In this document: in pieces, positions 46,801 to 58,200 of the stretch
Position numbering within the stretch: position 1 is the first letter of the stretch
Layout: the number at the start of each line of letters is the position of its first letter
Source of the DNA: Pagrus major
Lineage: Eukaryota; Chordata; Actinopteri; Spariformes; Sparidae
DNA length: 64,000 nucleotides
NCBI RefSeq assembly: GCF_040436345.1
Contig: NC_133223.1
Span: 17,151,113 to 17,215,112, forward strand
Direction of reading: 5' to 3'
Position numbers and translations under genes: made by a program
Notes under the pieces: generated by a model
Database searches by the model: none
Told to the model about the DNA's origin: nothing
What the model saw: the letters and a program-made list of their open reading frames with translations, nothing else

Positions 46801-47267
46801 GCGGACCTCGGACCCGGAGTGGGCAATTATATAGACATTTAAAGGTATGGAGGACATGGAATTAGAAATAAAAGCATTTTATTAATTGTACCATAAATAT
46901 AGGCATTAATGAATTAATTCACAAATATTTTTTTTAATTACATCGTCACGTAACGTACTGCGGCCCAAAAAGGCTTGTTCCCATGAGCCAACATTGGGAA
47001 AGAAGCGACTGTAAACAGTGGATATATTTTTTTGAGCGTCACAAACCCCCCTCCAAATGACTCATAACTGGAGCCATTGGGTCCAGTAACATTTGGAAAG
47101 TCTAGAAGAGCCGCGCGATTGAATTATTAATGCCCATTCAAGTTAGCCAGGCGCTAAACCGGAAGTTAGCCGGCTCGGTTGGTGGAAGTCTCTTGTGTGC
47201 TCTATTCAAAATGCACATCCAGGCATGTCGTACATCTGCAGATCAGTTTCATACAGTTTCTGAGTGC

Positions 47268-47572
47268 AGCGCCACTGTTGTCAATACAAATCCCAGGTCT
47301 GTAACAACTTGTCATACGTAATTTAGGTGCCAACTACAAACAAAACTCATTACGTCATATCAGTGTACTGTGTTGAAAAAGTAAGCGTTAAGTAAACATG
47401 TATGTAACGCTGTGATCCCTCTGACTGAAGTTACATAGTGCAGGAACAAGTAATAGGGGGGCAGAGTGGCTGAGACAGAGACACCATTCACCCTGTTACA
47501 AGACACTGTACCATCAACATGATTTTGTGAAGCTGTTGCTCTAAGGAAAAAAGTTACATATTGTTGCTTTAA
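47268..47572 (+). mobile_element. MITE copy B (5'-truncated)
   Basis: aatcccaggtctgtaacaac, caaacaaaactcattacgtc, gacagagacaccattcaccc and end acatattgttgctttaa. The first about 50 bp of the family, including one terminal repeat, are missing. Confidence 0.85.
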
Positions 47573-47774
47573 TGTTACAAGTGCTTGTTTTTTCCTCCTT
47601 TATTTCACTTTCACTCTTACAAAGCAGTGACACAAGTAATCATCAGAAATCACAGTTAAAGAGAAATATATTGTTTTAAAAGTGTAAAAGAAAGCATTTT
47701 AAACGTGATGGTGAAAAGAAAATAACAAAGAAACCACCCACAAAAACACACCATGTTGTGAGACTTCGCTTTAC

Positions 47775-47856
47775 CCAACTCTCGCGATATGTTCGGAAAG
47801 GGTACGCGTTCGCTACGTCACCATCCTGTGGGGGAAGGATGTCGCGTAATGTGAGT
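47775..47856 (+). promoter_or_regulatory. Candidate CpG-rich promoter with TCTCGCGA and CRE-like motifs
   Basis: TCTCGCGA at 47780-47787 and TACGTCAC at 47814-47821, in a short CpG-dense patch followed by a donor-like aat|gtgagt at 47851. It could be the cytochrome c first exon, a distal promoter, or the relic of another gene's promoter. No coding exon follows before cytochrome c. Confidence 0.4.
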
Positions 47857-48879
47857 GATAGCTAAATGAGATTACTTAAATTATCAAACAAAGAAAGTAG
47901 ATTAAATATAAAGTTGATATGTATAAAGTTCATACTTAACTTACAGCAGTCATTTGAACTTGAAAGAGAGGAAATGGGCTATTAAGGTAATTTAAAAAAG
48001 AGTGTAATTAGCTTATCTGTCGAACAAGTCAAAATCCACAGGTCCTGCAACAAGTACAACATGGTGATGTAACGTTTAGAGGAGAGACAAGGTGACCTCA
48101 GTGAAAGCATCAAACATACTGTACTGATATCCTCCACTGAATATAGAGAAGCAGGCCTTCAGACCTTAATACAGGAGGCCATCTTCATTTAGTTATTTGA
48201 ATGGGCCAAGTGATACGTGACTGTGTGTGCGTGTTCAGTGCTCCATTAGTTAATGACGCACCACTTCCATGGTATCTGGTAAACTGGTTTACCAGGGATT
48301 TCCACACACAGATGGGTTTATGGCGAGTATTGTATGAATAGAAAAGTAATCTTAGAGGCAAACCATGGGCTAGTGTGAGCCGTAAACTCTTCTCATCTGT
48401 CCGTGTCTGTCTCAAAAATGGTCGGGTATCAGATTTCATGTCTGGCTTTTGGTTACCCAACCTGAACTCTGACATGCTCCAGAATAACCTTTGTCCTCAA
48501 GGGCAGACTTTTCCATTGAAATGGAGAAGAAAACTGAGGCTGTTACATGTTCACACTGGTGGAGAATAAGGAGGCCATTAGTCCCAACTTGAATCAAATA
48601 ACATTTTTTAGCTCATTGGTATGATTGTGCCTCTGTGTCTGATAATAGACAAACGCGTTATGTTACTCTGTGGTTTGTGTCCAGTGAAGGCAGCTGATAA
48701 AATGTGAAGGGTAATATGTTTGTTAATGATTAATGGCATAAAAAAGAAACATGTATGTGGTGGGAATGTCAAGTCTTAACATTGCGCAATCTGATAAGAA
48801 AAGTCATTGAACACCCGTCTGTCGTAAAGGATGATGAAACAGGTCAGCTGACTGGTGACGTTTTAACCGGGAGACCTTC

Positions 48880-48994
48880 ACTGGGAGGAAGCACATTTCT
48901 GTGAATCAGTGGTCTGGTGACGGAGCCGGCAAGACGACTAAAAAAGCCGAGGATTTCAGTCTCAGTACGTCGTGTGAACACATATTAAGAAAAG
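48880..48994 (+). promoter_or_regulatory. Candidate 5'UTR exon of cytochrome c
   Basis: Ends at a consensus donor aaag|gtaaga (48994), 640 bp upstream of the coding-exon acceptor. A CRE-like half site (tgacgtttt) lies just upstream at about 48856. CREB sites are known in mammalian CYCS promoters. The transcription start is not determined. Confidence 0.4.
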
Positions 48995-49641
48995 GTAAGA
49001 AGCTCATCATCAAGTTATCAAGCTTTTGTGGTGGTTATTCTTTGTTTAATGTCTTTCCATGCGACTTAAATCGCACTTTGCCGGGTCGTTTCATGGAAAA
49101 CGTGGTCTACCGACTGCCACTGTTTCCGGACAATACGTGAGGATACTATATGTCTTATGTAAGAAGCTTAATCACATGTTTACTATTAAAAACATGTCGC
49201 AATCTAACTTACAGTCGACACTATTTGTATATCGGGCAGAAGTTTGTGCCTGTAGTTGGGCCTATGTAACGCTTTTTCCTATTTTTTACACAGTAAGCCC
49301 ATCTACCGTTTCTGATCATTTTTCGCTGTGATTCATTATATTGAGGAGTTAGTAAACGTCTGGAGATAGTAATTGTTTTAATTGTATCATAGAAACTATG
49401 ATCTTCAGGGTGAGGTTACCAAAGTCCGTTTTGTAACAATGCCAGCGGCTCGTTGGTTGCACAACTAGGGGAGCGAGCCCCCCCTTGTGGCTGGATGAAG
49501 ATAGTCTCTTTTTTTCAATCTTGTTAACCAAAGGCAGCCAAGGAAAGTAACAAATCAAAATGTAAACTAATTTAACTGGAGTCAGTAATAGTTACCAATA
49601 ATGTGAAGCTAATGAAGTTTGTTTTCCTCTTCAGAGAAACC

Positions 49642-49813
49642 ATGCCTGTAGACCTCGCCAAAGGAAAGAAGGCATTCGTCCAGAAGTGTGCCCAGTGTCA
49701 TACTCTGGAGCAGGGTGGAAAGCATAAGGTTGGGCCCAACCTTTGGGGTCTGTTTGGACGCAAAACAGGCCAGGCAGAGGGCTACTCCTACACTGATGCC
49801 AACAAAAGCAAAG
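49642..49813 (+). CDS. Cytochrome c coding exon 1
   Basis: ATG at 49642, seven bases after acceptor ctcttcag at 49634, codons 1-57 plus one base. Includes the CAQCH haem site. Donor aaa g|gtaaat. Confidence 0.95.
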
Positions 49814-50063
49814 GTAAATACTGGTCATGTGTATGTACAGTATATGAGCAGCTCTGATGATCGTGCTATGTGGCTTAAACACTTTTCTCCACTTTTTCTG
49901 CTCACCTTTAATTCCAGGCATTACTTGGGATGACGACACCCTGATGATTTACTTGGAGAACCCAAAGAAATACATTCCAGGAACAAAAATGATCTTCGCT
50001 GGCATCAAGAAGAAGAATGAGCGAGCTGACCTTATAGCCTACATCAAGTCTGCAACTTCATAA
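49642..50063 (+). CDS. Cytochrome c, complete (two coding exons)
   Basis: Mitochondrial intermembrane-space electron carrier between complex III and cytochrome oxidase, and an apoptosome activator when released. The spliced product is 105 aa. Haem attachment motif CAQCH at 16-20 (Cys16, Cys19, His20), [13 protein letters not shown], the axial-ligand region YIPGTKMIF with Met82, and C-terminal [12 protein letters not shown]. The intron splits Gly58, the usual vertebrate position. The intron and intact frame argue against a processed pseudogene. Unusual: N-terminus [12 protein letters not shown] is one residue longer than MGDVEKGKK-type sequences, and [10 protein letters not shown] replaces the usual WGEDTLMEYL. 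Its position between osbpl6 and pde11a corresponds to mouse Cyct. No symbol is given because the orthologue name (cycs/cyct) cannot be fixed from sequence alone. Confidence 0.96.
49918..50063 (+). CDS. Cytochrome c coding exon 2
   Basis: Acceptor attccag|gc completes Gly58, then [18 protein letters not shown] and the Met82 ligand. Stop TAA at 50061-50063. Confidence 0.96.
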
Positions 50064-50477
50064 GGAACTCTTAATCTGCGTAGTTTTGCCAATTTTTGTG
50101 TCCTTACAAACAAGAGGTCGGGACTCTTCATTCGTTCAAGATCAGGCAGAATGAGGAACAGTCTGAGAAGTGTTGGCATGATACGTTTGTCACAGCTGTG
50201 CCTCTGTTTCTGACATGATCCTCCTTTTGTGGTGGAGTAAATAATATCCCCTGGTTTTAACAGGTTACTTTTTAACATAAATTATTGAACCATATACTGT
50301 GTTTCAGAATGTGAGGACTGAAAGCTGTGTAGTACGTTTTCCAATTAACTGTCATCCAATATTTTGTTTTCTCAGTAGTTTCTTGGTTTATAATCAAGTT
50401 GTCTTAATGATTGTCTGTTCTGAGAATGAATGATGAAACCTCAGTCTTTTCTTATGTCATTTTTGATTTACAAGTTG

Positions 50478-50483
50478 AATAAA
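50478..50483 (+). promoter_or_regulatory. Poly(A) signal AATAAA of cytochrome c
   Basis: AATAAA about 415 nt after the stop codon, giving a 3'UTR of roughly 430 nt. It is the clearest signal downstream of the gene. Confidence 0.6.
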
Positions 50484-50974
50484 ATCGACACTAAATGTTA
50501 TTCTTTTGGTAACTTACAATATATACCTGGAACCAAATTGGACACGCATACTATGTATTTTCAAATATGCTGGAGTGTGTGCATGTCTTAATCATTTTCC
50601 AACTCAGTGGAAGTAGATAAATATTTAATCTGTCTACATTGTATATTTATACAACCAGTACCTCATCATTGGAATACCTATAGTGTGACCTAGGTGTATT
50701 ATGTGACATACATCTGTTTGTTTTTCTCAGAGTAGTTTGTCCCTCTAAATGAAGTGACTTAGAAGTTGTAGCATTAGAGTCTATTAGTATTTGGAAGATG
50801 ATATGCAAGTCACAAATGCTGCATGTTTTTGATAATGTTGGTTATACTATAAGTTGTTTGGCCCGAGTAAAGTTGAAAACTCCATGAAGGAATACAGATG
50901 TTGACTGGCAAACGGTTACAGTTAAGATTTTTGTTTAGGCCATGTCTGCATGTTGACAAGATGTGGTAAAAAAA

Positions 50975-51720
50975 CCGTGTTGTAAAAAGTATCCAAAAGT
51001 CATACTTGACTTGAAGTAAAGATACCAAGTTAAAATATTACTTTGCTAGAAGTGAATGTTGCCCGTATGAATAGTAGTTGAGTAAAAGTATCTGACACTA
51101 AATATACTAAAACTAATAAGTATAAGAAGTAATTCTGGCAATAAATGTATCTTAATATCAAAAAATCAAATAAAAATAAATGGTCGCACTAACATGTATG
51201 TACATACTGTATAATATTGACTGATTCTCCACTTGGACAATTATTTGATCCAATATTCAGCATTTTTCCGATTAACAGAATCATTAAATTAAAAAAGAAA
51301 AAATCCCAGTAAGATAAAATACACTGCTCTAGTTAGGGATATGGGCGCATATGTGCATGGATCTGCAATAAAAGTCCAATGAAATGTATTGCATTCACAA
51401 AACACAAATTATAAAATCAGATATGTCACAGAATAAACAATCGAGTGAAACCCTAAAATAACCCAATATCCCTAACTAATTTTGAGTAGTGTGATTTAAA
51501 AATGGTCTAGTTTGTCTCTGAGGTAGCATGTTATCTGCAAAGTTACTAGTAACTAAAGCTATCAAATAAATGTAGTTTAAAAATTACAGTATTTGTCTCC
51601 AAAATGTGGAAAAGGTAGTATAAAGTAGCAGAAAATGGACATTTTCAAGTACAAGTATCTCAAAATTGTACTCAAGTACAGTACTTGAGTAAATAAACTT
51701 CATTACATTCCACCACTGGT
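50975..51720. mobile_element. Teleost non-autonomous element ending in the TTCCACCACTG motif
   Basis: ttgtaaaaagtatccaaaag tcatacttgac at the left. actcaagtacagtacttgag taaa and cattccaccactgg at the right. Known by sight as a high-copy fish repeat. Confidence 0.6.
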
Positions 51721-52470
51721 AAAAGACAATACGGTTAAGGCTTGGTTATATAACCTAGTAGTAAAAATCAAAGTTTGTCTTATTCATAATTCTTGCTATG
51801 ATTCTGTATTTAATGTGCTGTTGAAGTGTTAATGTAAAGGACAAGGGGGCCCATGATGGACAACAGCAAAATCTGTTCATCCATCAAAAATTGGACTGTT
51901 TGTGATATTTTCCCAGTCCAACCTGTGGAGTATAGCTCCCTCTAGCGTCCACATGTCCCACCTGCACACAGATTCATTAATAATACTGTCTGAAGGAATT
52001 TGATTCTCTGACGTCCTCCTGCCAATAAAAGTCGCTGTTACATAATTACATGATACAGACCAACCGGTGCAGATTCCACATTTGCCAAAGTTTGAAACTG
52101 ATGTATTGTCGACCTGCTGTATCTGTCACATACTGTGAAACACATTTTTCCTCAGGCGACAGTCATTCACTTTGATTACTCCTGTCAGCCAGCGGTGCCA
52201 TTACAAGCCATGGCAGTGAATGCAGATGCAGAATCCATTGTGTTTGACGCTACTGAAGCACACTCTCATTAAATTATAACCCCCCTACATGGCGGTCTTT
52301 TGCTCTGAAGAAGCCCTTTTTTAATCTAGAGTAGCACCGGATGATTGCTGAAAGTAATGATCATTAACATCCACTGTAATCCACCATCTTTATATCTTTA
52401 TTTACTGTACAGTTCAGTGTGCAACATATATTATTCATGCTGATATGGAAGATAAATCCCCCCTAATTAT

Positions 52471-52510
52471 TATCATTATCATCATCCTCATTCTCATCAT
52501 CATCATCATC
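52471..52510. repeat. ATC-rich microsatellite
   Basis: Imperfect (ATC/ATT)n tract about 490 bp upstream of the pde11a start codon. Confidence 0.85.
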
Positions 52511-52997
52511 ACACTCTGTAAGGAGGCCAAACGTTCAAATGTCCAGAGGGCTGACTGCTGAAGCAACCCGGAGCTCCTGTCTGTGTGACGAGGCGAGCGT
52601 CAGCGGGACCGAGCCAACCACAGCCAGCTTCATTTGCACACAAGTAGACCCATTTGACGGTGATGCTCGGTAGTGGCTCTCGGTGAGATACCCAATCCCT
52701 GTGATGGTCTACGAAAGCCCCACTTCGCTTCCACGCTGCTTTGCTCGGATTTGCTTTTAATTCCTTTTAAAACTGTGTGGAGATGCTGCGGAGGAAGATG
52801 CTGGCACGCACAGGGAGTCTCCATCCTGGAGACTGGATGTAGCCAGAGCCCCCAGGGGTGTTTCCTGTATAACGCATCTTGGAAGTTGGGTATTCAGGTG
52901 ATTCTCTCTACTTTAACCCTCAGTAAAGCCTCATAGATGATATTTCTCTGCGCGACTTCATGGATTTGGTTCACTGAGGACCAGCTGAAGAACAGAC

Positions 52998-53822
52998 ATG
53001 GCAGTACCAAATATGGTGTTCTCTGACGTGGAAACTTTTCTGGACTCGCATCCCGAGTTATTCGAGGACTACCTGAACAGAAAGGGGAATTATAGCATGG
53101 TGGAGAAATGGCTCAAGAATCACCAGGCGAGCAAAAGTCCGGCGGCTGCAGCTCCAGCTCCTGCTCCTGCTCCAGCTCCTGCTCCAGCTCCCGCCGAGCC
53201 GAGAGAGGAGAAGAGTAACGCGTGCAAGGACAGCTGGGCGAGCAAATGTGATGGTCTGCAAAGGAGAGCCTCGCAGAAGGAGCTGCGCAAAACTTTCGCC
53301 AGATCCAAGGCCATCAATGTCAACAGGACATACGACGAATATGTGAATTCAAGGGCCCAGGAGCCCCTGACGAGCATGAGGAGGAGAGCTCTGCTGAGGA
53401 AAGCCAGCTCTCTGCCCCCGACCACTGCGCACATACTGAGCGCACTGCTGGAGTCCAGAGTCAACATCCCCCAGTACCCTTCCACAGCCGTGGATTTTAA
53501 ATATTACCTCAAAGAACACAACGAAAGAGAGTTCTTCCTGGAGCTTGTAAAAGACATATCTAACGACTTGGATCTAACGAGTCTCAGCTACAAAATCCTC
53601 GTGTTTGTTTGTATTATGGTCGACGCAGACCGGTGCTCCTTGTTTTTAGTGGAGGGGACGGGCAACAAGAAGACACTAGTGTCCAAATTCTTTGACGTGC
53701 ATGCGGGCACCACAGTTTTACCCTCAATGAATTCAGATGAAGTGCAGGTGCCGTGGGGGAAAGGAATCATTGGATATGTGGCCGAACACGGAGAGACCGT
53801 GAACATTCCTGACGCATATCAG
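52998..53822 (+). CDS. pde11a: pde11a coding exon 1
   Basis: 825 nt, codons 1-275, ending VNIPDAYQ. Donor cag|gtgccc, phase 0. The open frame continues 24 codons into the intron, and those are not coding. Confidence 0.96.
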
Positions 53823-54641
53823 GTGCCCGCTCCTCTTTGTGCATGCATGCATGCGTGTGTGCATTTGCATGAGTCACAGAAAAAGAGAGGCTGAGGCAGG
53901 GAGACAGATCATTCACTCTCAAGTCTGTCATTTTATCTGTCACCGGTAATTGATCATCAATCAAACTGCGTAACAGAGCCAGCCCCATAAGCCAGCTGGA
54001 CAGAGCTCTCCTCAAACCACACATAGACACAGAACACCGCTGAGTTATAAGAATAAGAGCAGAGATATCATTCTCTCTCTTGCTTTTGCAATCCCACTGT
54101 GTGATTTGAGGAGAGTAAGTTAAAAACTAGATTAGTCTTACATGATAGCTGCAAGGACAGCACGTTGCCTTATGATGCCAGCAGCCCCTTCATCAAGAAA
54201 AGTCTAAGCAGACCTCTTCTTCCTGCTGGACCAAACATTTACAGTAATAAATATAAAGTGCTTCCTCGGGCACCACTTTTTTCAAGTCTGACATTTGTCA
54301 GAGCAAAGTTTCACATAAAAGTTATAAAATATGCTGCTGTCCTAGATGTTTTGTTTGTAAGACATGGAGTCCTGATGAGCTGTACGTTTTACTGCACTGT
54401 CATCTGAAAGTAAAAAAAAACGCATCTTCGCAATAAGTGCTTACATTGTGTCTTCATTTTGCACTCTCCCTGTGGATTGCAGGATCGTCGGTTCAGCGAT
54501 GAAATTGACAAGCTGACAGGGTACAAAACCAAGTCTCTCTTGTGCATGCCCATTCGCAACAGTGACGGAGAGATCATTGGAGTTGCTCAGGCCATCAACA
54601 AGTCTTCAAGTGGAGCACTCTTCACTGAAGATGATGAAAAG
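52998..54641 (+). CDS. pde11a: Phosphodiesterase 11A, N-terminal part (runs off the window)
   Basis: Dual-specificity phosphodiesterase hydrolysing cAMP and cGMP in the cytosol. Two exons give residues 1-328 with phase-0 junctions. N-terminus has [18 protein letters not shown], corresponding to the long PDE11A4 form. Kinase-type sites RRAS (Ser92) and RKAS (Ser137) align with the known PKA/PKG sites Ser117 and Ser162 of human PDE11A4. GAF-A starts near 190 ([26 protein letters not shown]) and carries the NKFDE-type residues N314, K315, F322, D326 and E327. A Pro-Ala repeat at about 49-67 replaces the mammalian Ser/Gly-rich linker. The rest of GAF-A, GAF-B and the catalytic domain lie beyond base 64000. 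The start has G at -3 and +4. Confidence 0.97.
54483..54641 (+). CDS. pde11a: pde11a coding exon 2
   Basis: 159 nt, codons 276-328, beginning [20 protein letters not shown] and including [13 protein letters not shown]. Acceptor gattgcag|gat, donor aag|gtaagt, phase 0/0. Confidence 0.96.
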
Positions 54642-54724
54642 GTAAGTTGATGACTATAGTTGTGAGAATAAATGAGGATTGCTCTTGCTGGTAATGCTAA
54701 TGCATTGTTGCCTGCTTGCGAGTA

Positions 54725-54870
54725 GGGTTTGGTACACATTTGTACCGATACGCTTGGGAACCGGTATTGGTACAGGTATCAGTATCATATCGGACTGGAA
54801 CAACATGAGACCGGATTGGTGCTGTTGAACCGGTATCGATTCAAATGTGATTGGTACCTGACCTTTGTAC
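54725..54870. mobile_element. Dispersed 'ggtaccgata' repeat
   Basis: A run of related ggtattggtacaggtatcag / accggtatcgattc units beginning gggtttggtacac, typical of a teleost repeat. It starts about 85 bp after pde11a exon 2. Confidence 0.4.
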
Positions 54871-55124
54871 AGAGGAGATGAAGATCATTTTATATTTTTC
54901 TTTGTTTTCATTCTGATACGTTGTCTTGACTTACAACCAGTTACTATCGCCTCAGTCCATGTGTAATTGTTTCCTGCTCATTTAAAAGATAGACTTATAT
55001 CTTCACAGAGGTTTTTGTATCTCTGAATCAAACAACTTTATCAAGCACACAACAGATAAAAATAATATTTGGGGCATTCTTGGTTCAAGGTATTTCTAAG
55101 TTGTGTATAAATAGAATCAGTACT

Positions 55125-55285
55125 GACGCAGGGCTTCAGACTAACTTTTTGGTGCTTGTGACGGAAAATATTTTGAATATGAATGTAAGGCGCACTGGTA
55201 CGACCAATTCAAATGTTTAGTCACACTTAACACAATTTTGGGTGCATGTGCGACCAAAAAAGCCGCACCTTGGAGTCCTGTTATA
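55125..55285. mobile_element. Dispersed repeat fragment
   Basis: gggcttcagactaacttttt ggtgcttgtgac and ggtgcatgtgcgaccaaaaa, resembling a common fish repeat. A distant relative may be at 43165-43250. Confidence 0.35.
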
Positions 55286-58200
55286 AGTAAAGGTCACCTT
55301 ATTCGAGGAACAAATGACAATTTTCTAGTTTGGTTTCCAGACAATTTCTAGCCACATCTGCTGCTATGGATAGCACAGACATTTTGTTCATATGTATATT
55401 CATGCCAGAGAATGAATCACGATGACTTGTGATCCTTTTTGCTTTCTTGCCACTATAAGGTTGACATTTTTGTGTTTAAAAGAAATGTCTCCACATGACA
55501 AAATTTGGAACAGGTTTTCATGGTTGCTGGAGGATTTATCTCAATCACTTTGGTGATCCTCTGACTGGCTTGATGATTTTTGCTCAGAGTAAAATGTTTT
55601 GACAGCTTGGATTAGAAGCAATGAATGCTGGTACAGACATTATCCTCACTGGAGAACATACAATATCTAGGTATCTAGGTGATACCTTAAATTTTTCCTT
55701 TAGCGCCATCATCAGGTCAAACTTTATTTTAATTTTTTTTATTTTTTAATATTTTGGTTAAAGTGACTACGAGGAACTTCTAAGTGTTTATGAAACAGTC
55801 TCGTGATTACTCTGATGATTATAAATGACCTGTAACAGCAAACGAGACCATCAGTGAAAAGACTGCTATTTTATATAGTTATTATTAATGCCTGTGCTCG
55901 GGTCCGATCACATATAAAATCACATATAAATACATCACCTCATTGTGATCCATCCTGTGTCTGTCACTTGCTTCCAAAACAAATGCACGCGCCGCCAGCA
56001 CATGCTAGCAAAGATCTTTGCAGCAGCAGGCGCTGGTGTCGTACCGCTTTTGTCAAAAGGGGTCGCTAGAATCAACAAAAACTGAAAGTTCCACGTTTTT
56101 GTTGTAATGCTGACGTTAGCACTCAGGCACTATTGAGGCAAAGTAAAACTTTCCAGAGCTGCTAGTGTGACTTTAGACTCTCGTTTTCATTGCAGTACAG
56201 TGAAGTATAACTCAGAGGAAAGAACAGGCCTGCAGTGAAATGATCATAGTCTTCATGATTAATGTGTGGCATTTCAGGGATGTTGCTCTGTTTTTTTTAG
56301 GCAAGTTCTGTTACGTGGTGTTAGTGGTACACAAGCAGAGGGCTGTAGTGATGTCATGTTTCATTGCTGTCAGTGTTGGTGTACTCAGGAGTTTGCAGTA
56401 GAAGATTTATATAAAAAAAATAAAGATGAATTTGTCGAGATTAAAAAGAGGATTTTCTCATGTTATGATTTGGCTTATGACCTGCAAGCATGGGTCATGC
56501 TACAGAACATTTCATTCATTTTTTGTTAGATAAACCTTTCTGTGACCTAATATTCATACTGAGATGCCATTTTGTGTTTACCTTATTATTTGAGTTGCTG
56601 AGTAAATCAGAGATGTGGGTAAAGAATCATTGCTAGAGTTGTTATTTGGGAATTTACTTTAGAAAAGGGGTGGAATGATGAAAGATTTTAGTGTGGACAC
56701 GATAAAAACACTCACAATAAGATGATTCGTGGTGAATTTTCGTTATTGGGATAATCTTGAATCTAGATAATCGTGAATATTCTCACAAGAATTAATTGAA
56801 AAAGCTGTCTAGCTCGCTCACATACAGTCCTAAATTGGTTTCCTGATTTGATCTGAAATGCCTAAGCCTGTCACCATTGCTGAATGCATGGCTTACACAT
56901 TGTATCCTGTGATTCCAATATGTTGAAGTGAAATTTTAGCTTTTATTTGAAAGTTTTAAGAATATTTTGATGATTATCGGGATAATATCGTGAAACGCAA
57001 TGATGTTGGAGAGGATAATTGATAGGACATTTTCATATCGTCCAATGCCTACTTTAGGAATGCTAAGTTTGACTTTATTTATGTATATTCAGAGTACAAT
57101 GTATACTAGCTGTCCAGTGCACAATACTGAGCAAAAATTCATTCTGAAAAGTGTAAATTACAGTTATTAAATAATATTTTTTGGCATTATTGAAATTATG
57201 TATAATTAAACATTAAACCATTTTATTTACTGGCCTTTGGTTGTTGTATCATTTTATATTTTAATCAGATTTGGCCATTTTAATATATACATATTAATAT
57301 GTGACGATGATATTTTTCAGATATTGTCACATATTGTCACATATTAAATATGGCTCATGCTGCTTTTGTCTTTTCCGCCTGCATGCTTTCTTTTCAAACT
57401 GAATATTTCACGTGACATAAACAGCAGGTACTGTTTGCTCTTCCACTGTATGTCCCTGTGTCCAAACTGCTAAATAATATTTATTTTTTAAAGAATTGCT
57501 CCAGCTCAGTCTGACATGTAGCATATTTGCCCTCAGTCTGTGTCTCAGTGCTCAGTTTCTAGCACAGCCTGTCTCTCGGCATCATCACATTTTCCTCAGG
57601 CAGTATCTTCCAAAGGACCTTGTTGTAATGCCACCAAGAATAACAACTGTGTAGAAGCTGTGCAGAATCTGTAATTGGTTAGTGCTTTACTTGTGTGCTT
57701 AGCGGGACAGCCAGGGTGTCAGATTTTGACTTGGTGTCACCATTTATAATTCACCATTTATGTGATGTTTGAGTGGTTGCCAAACAGTTAAGGCCAGCAA
57801 AATATTGATCAATGGCCACAGATCAGGTTGGTACTAGGCAGGTTCCAGGTGTGAATGTGTGTACAGGATAAAAATTGAGAGAAGTTGCTATGATCTATCC
57901 ACAGATATTCTATTTTTGTTCAGACGTATTATGATCCAAGAGGACTGAAGCAACGCTCTTGGATGACTACTATTTATTATTTTATCCCTTTGTGAATCAG
58001 CTCAGTCTGTAAACAGATCAGTCAAGTTGGCAGTTGCAACAAAACACATAGACACAGATGTCTATGAATGAATATAACATACAAATATGATAAGTCAAAG
58101 CAGTAGGTGGGGGTGTTACATCTCAGGGACGGTTTGTGTCTGAGGGATTGTTTATTTGACTTTTCACCATCATCAGAGAGGCACGAGGAGCACGTGTTTA

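Larger units (their letters stand above)
46801..48879. other. Divergent intergenic region osbpl6 / cytochrome c
   Basis: About 2 kb between the two predicted start regions. It contains a partial 'tatggaggac' repeat at about 46.85-46.92 kb, one transposon copy at 47.27-47.57 kb and the CpG-rich patch at 47.78-47.86 kb. The 47.86-48.85 kb stretch is AT-rich with short open frames that match nothing I recognise. No RNA-binding (rbm45-like) exon is visible. Confidence 0.6.
50490..52997. other. Cytochrome c to pde11a spacer and pde11a 5' region
   Basis: Contains a degenerate teleost transposon at 50.98-51.72 kb and an ATC-rich microsatellite at 52.47-52.51 kb. A more GC-rich stretch at about 52.52-52.9 kb probably holds the pde11a start region and 5'UTR. 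A TATA-like tgtataac is at about 52867. No coding exon is supported here. Confidence 0.5.

Noticed and set aside
48185..48569. Overlapping open frames upstream of cytochrome c, considered as an rbm45 exon or LINE
   Set aside because: No RRM motifs (RNP1/RNP2) and no RT motifs on either strand.
52673..52936. 87-residue plus-strand open frame just upstream of pde11a
   Set aside because: Starts at GTG, no family match. More likely pde11a 5'UTR or promoter.
53120..53485. 121-residue antisense open frame with Gly-Ala repeats
   Set aside because: Shadow of pde11a exon 1; its repeats are the reverse of the Ala-Pro coding run.
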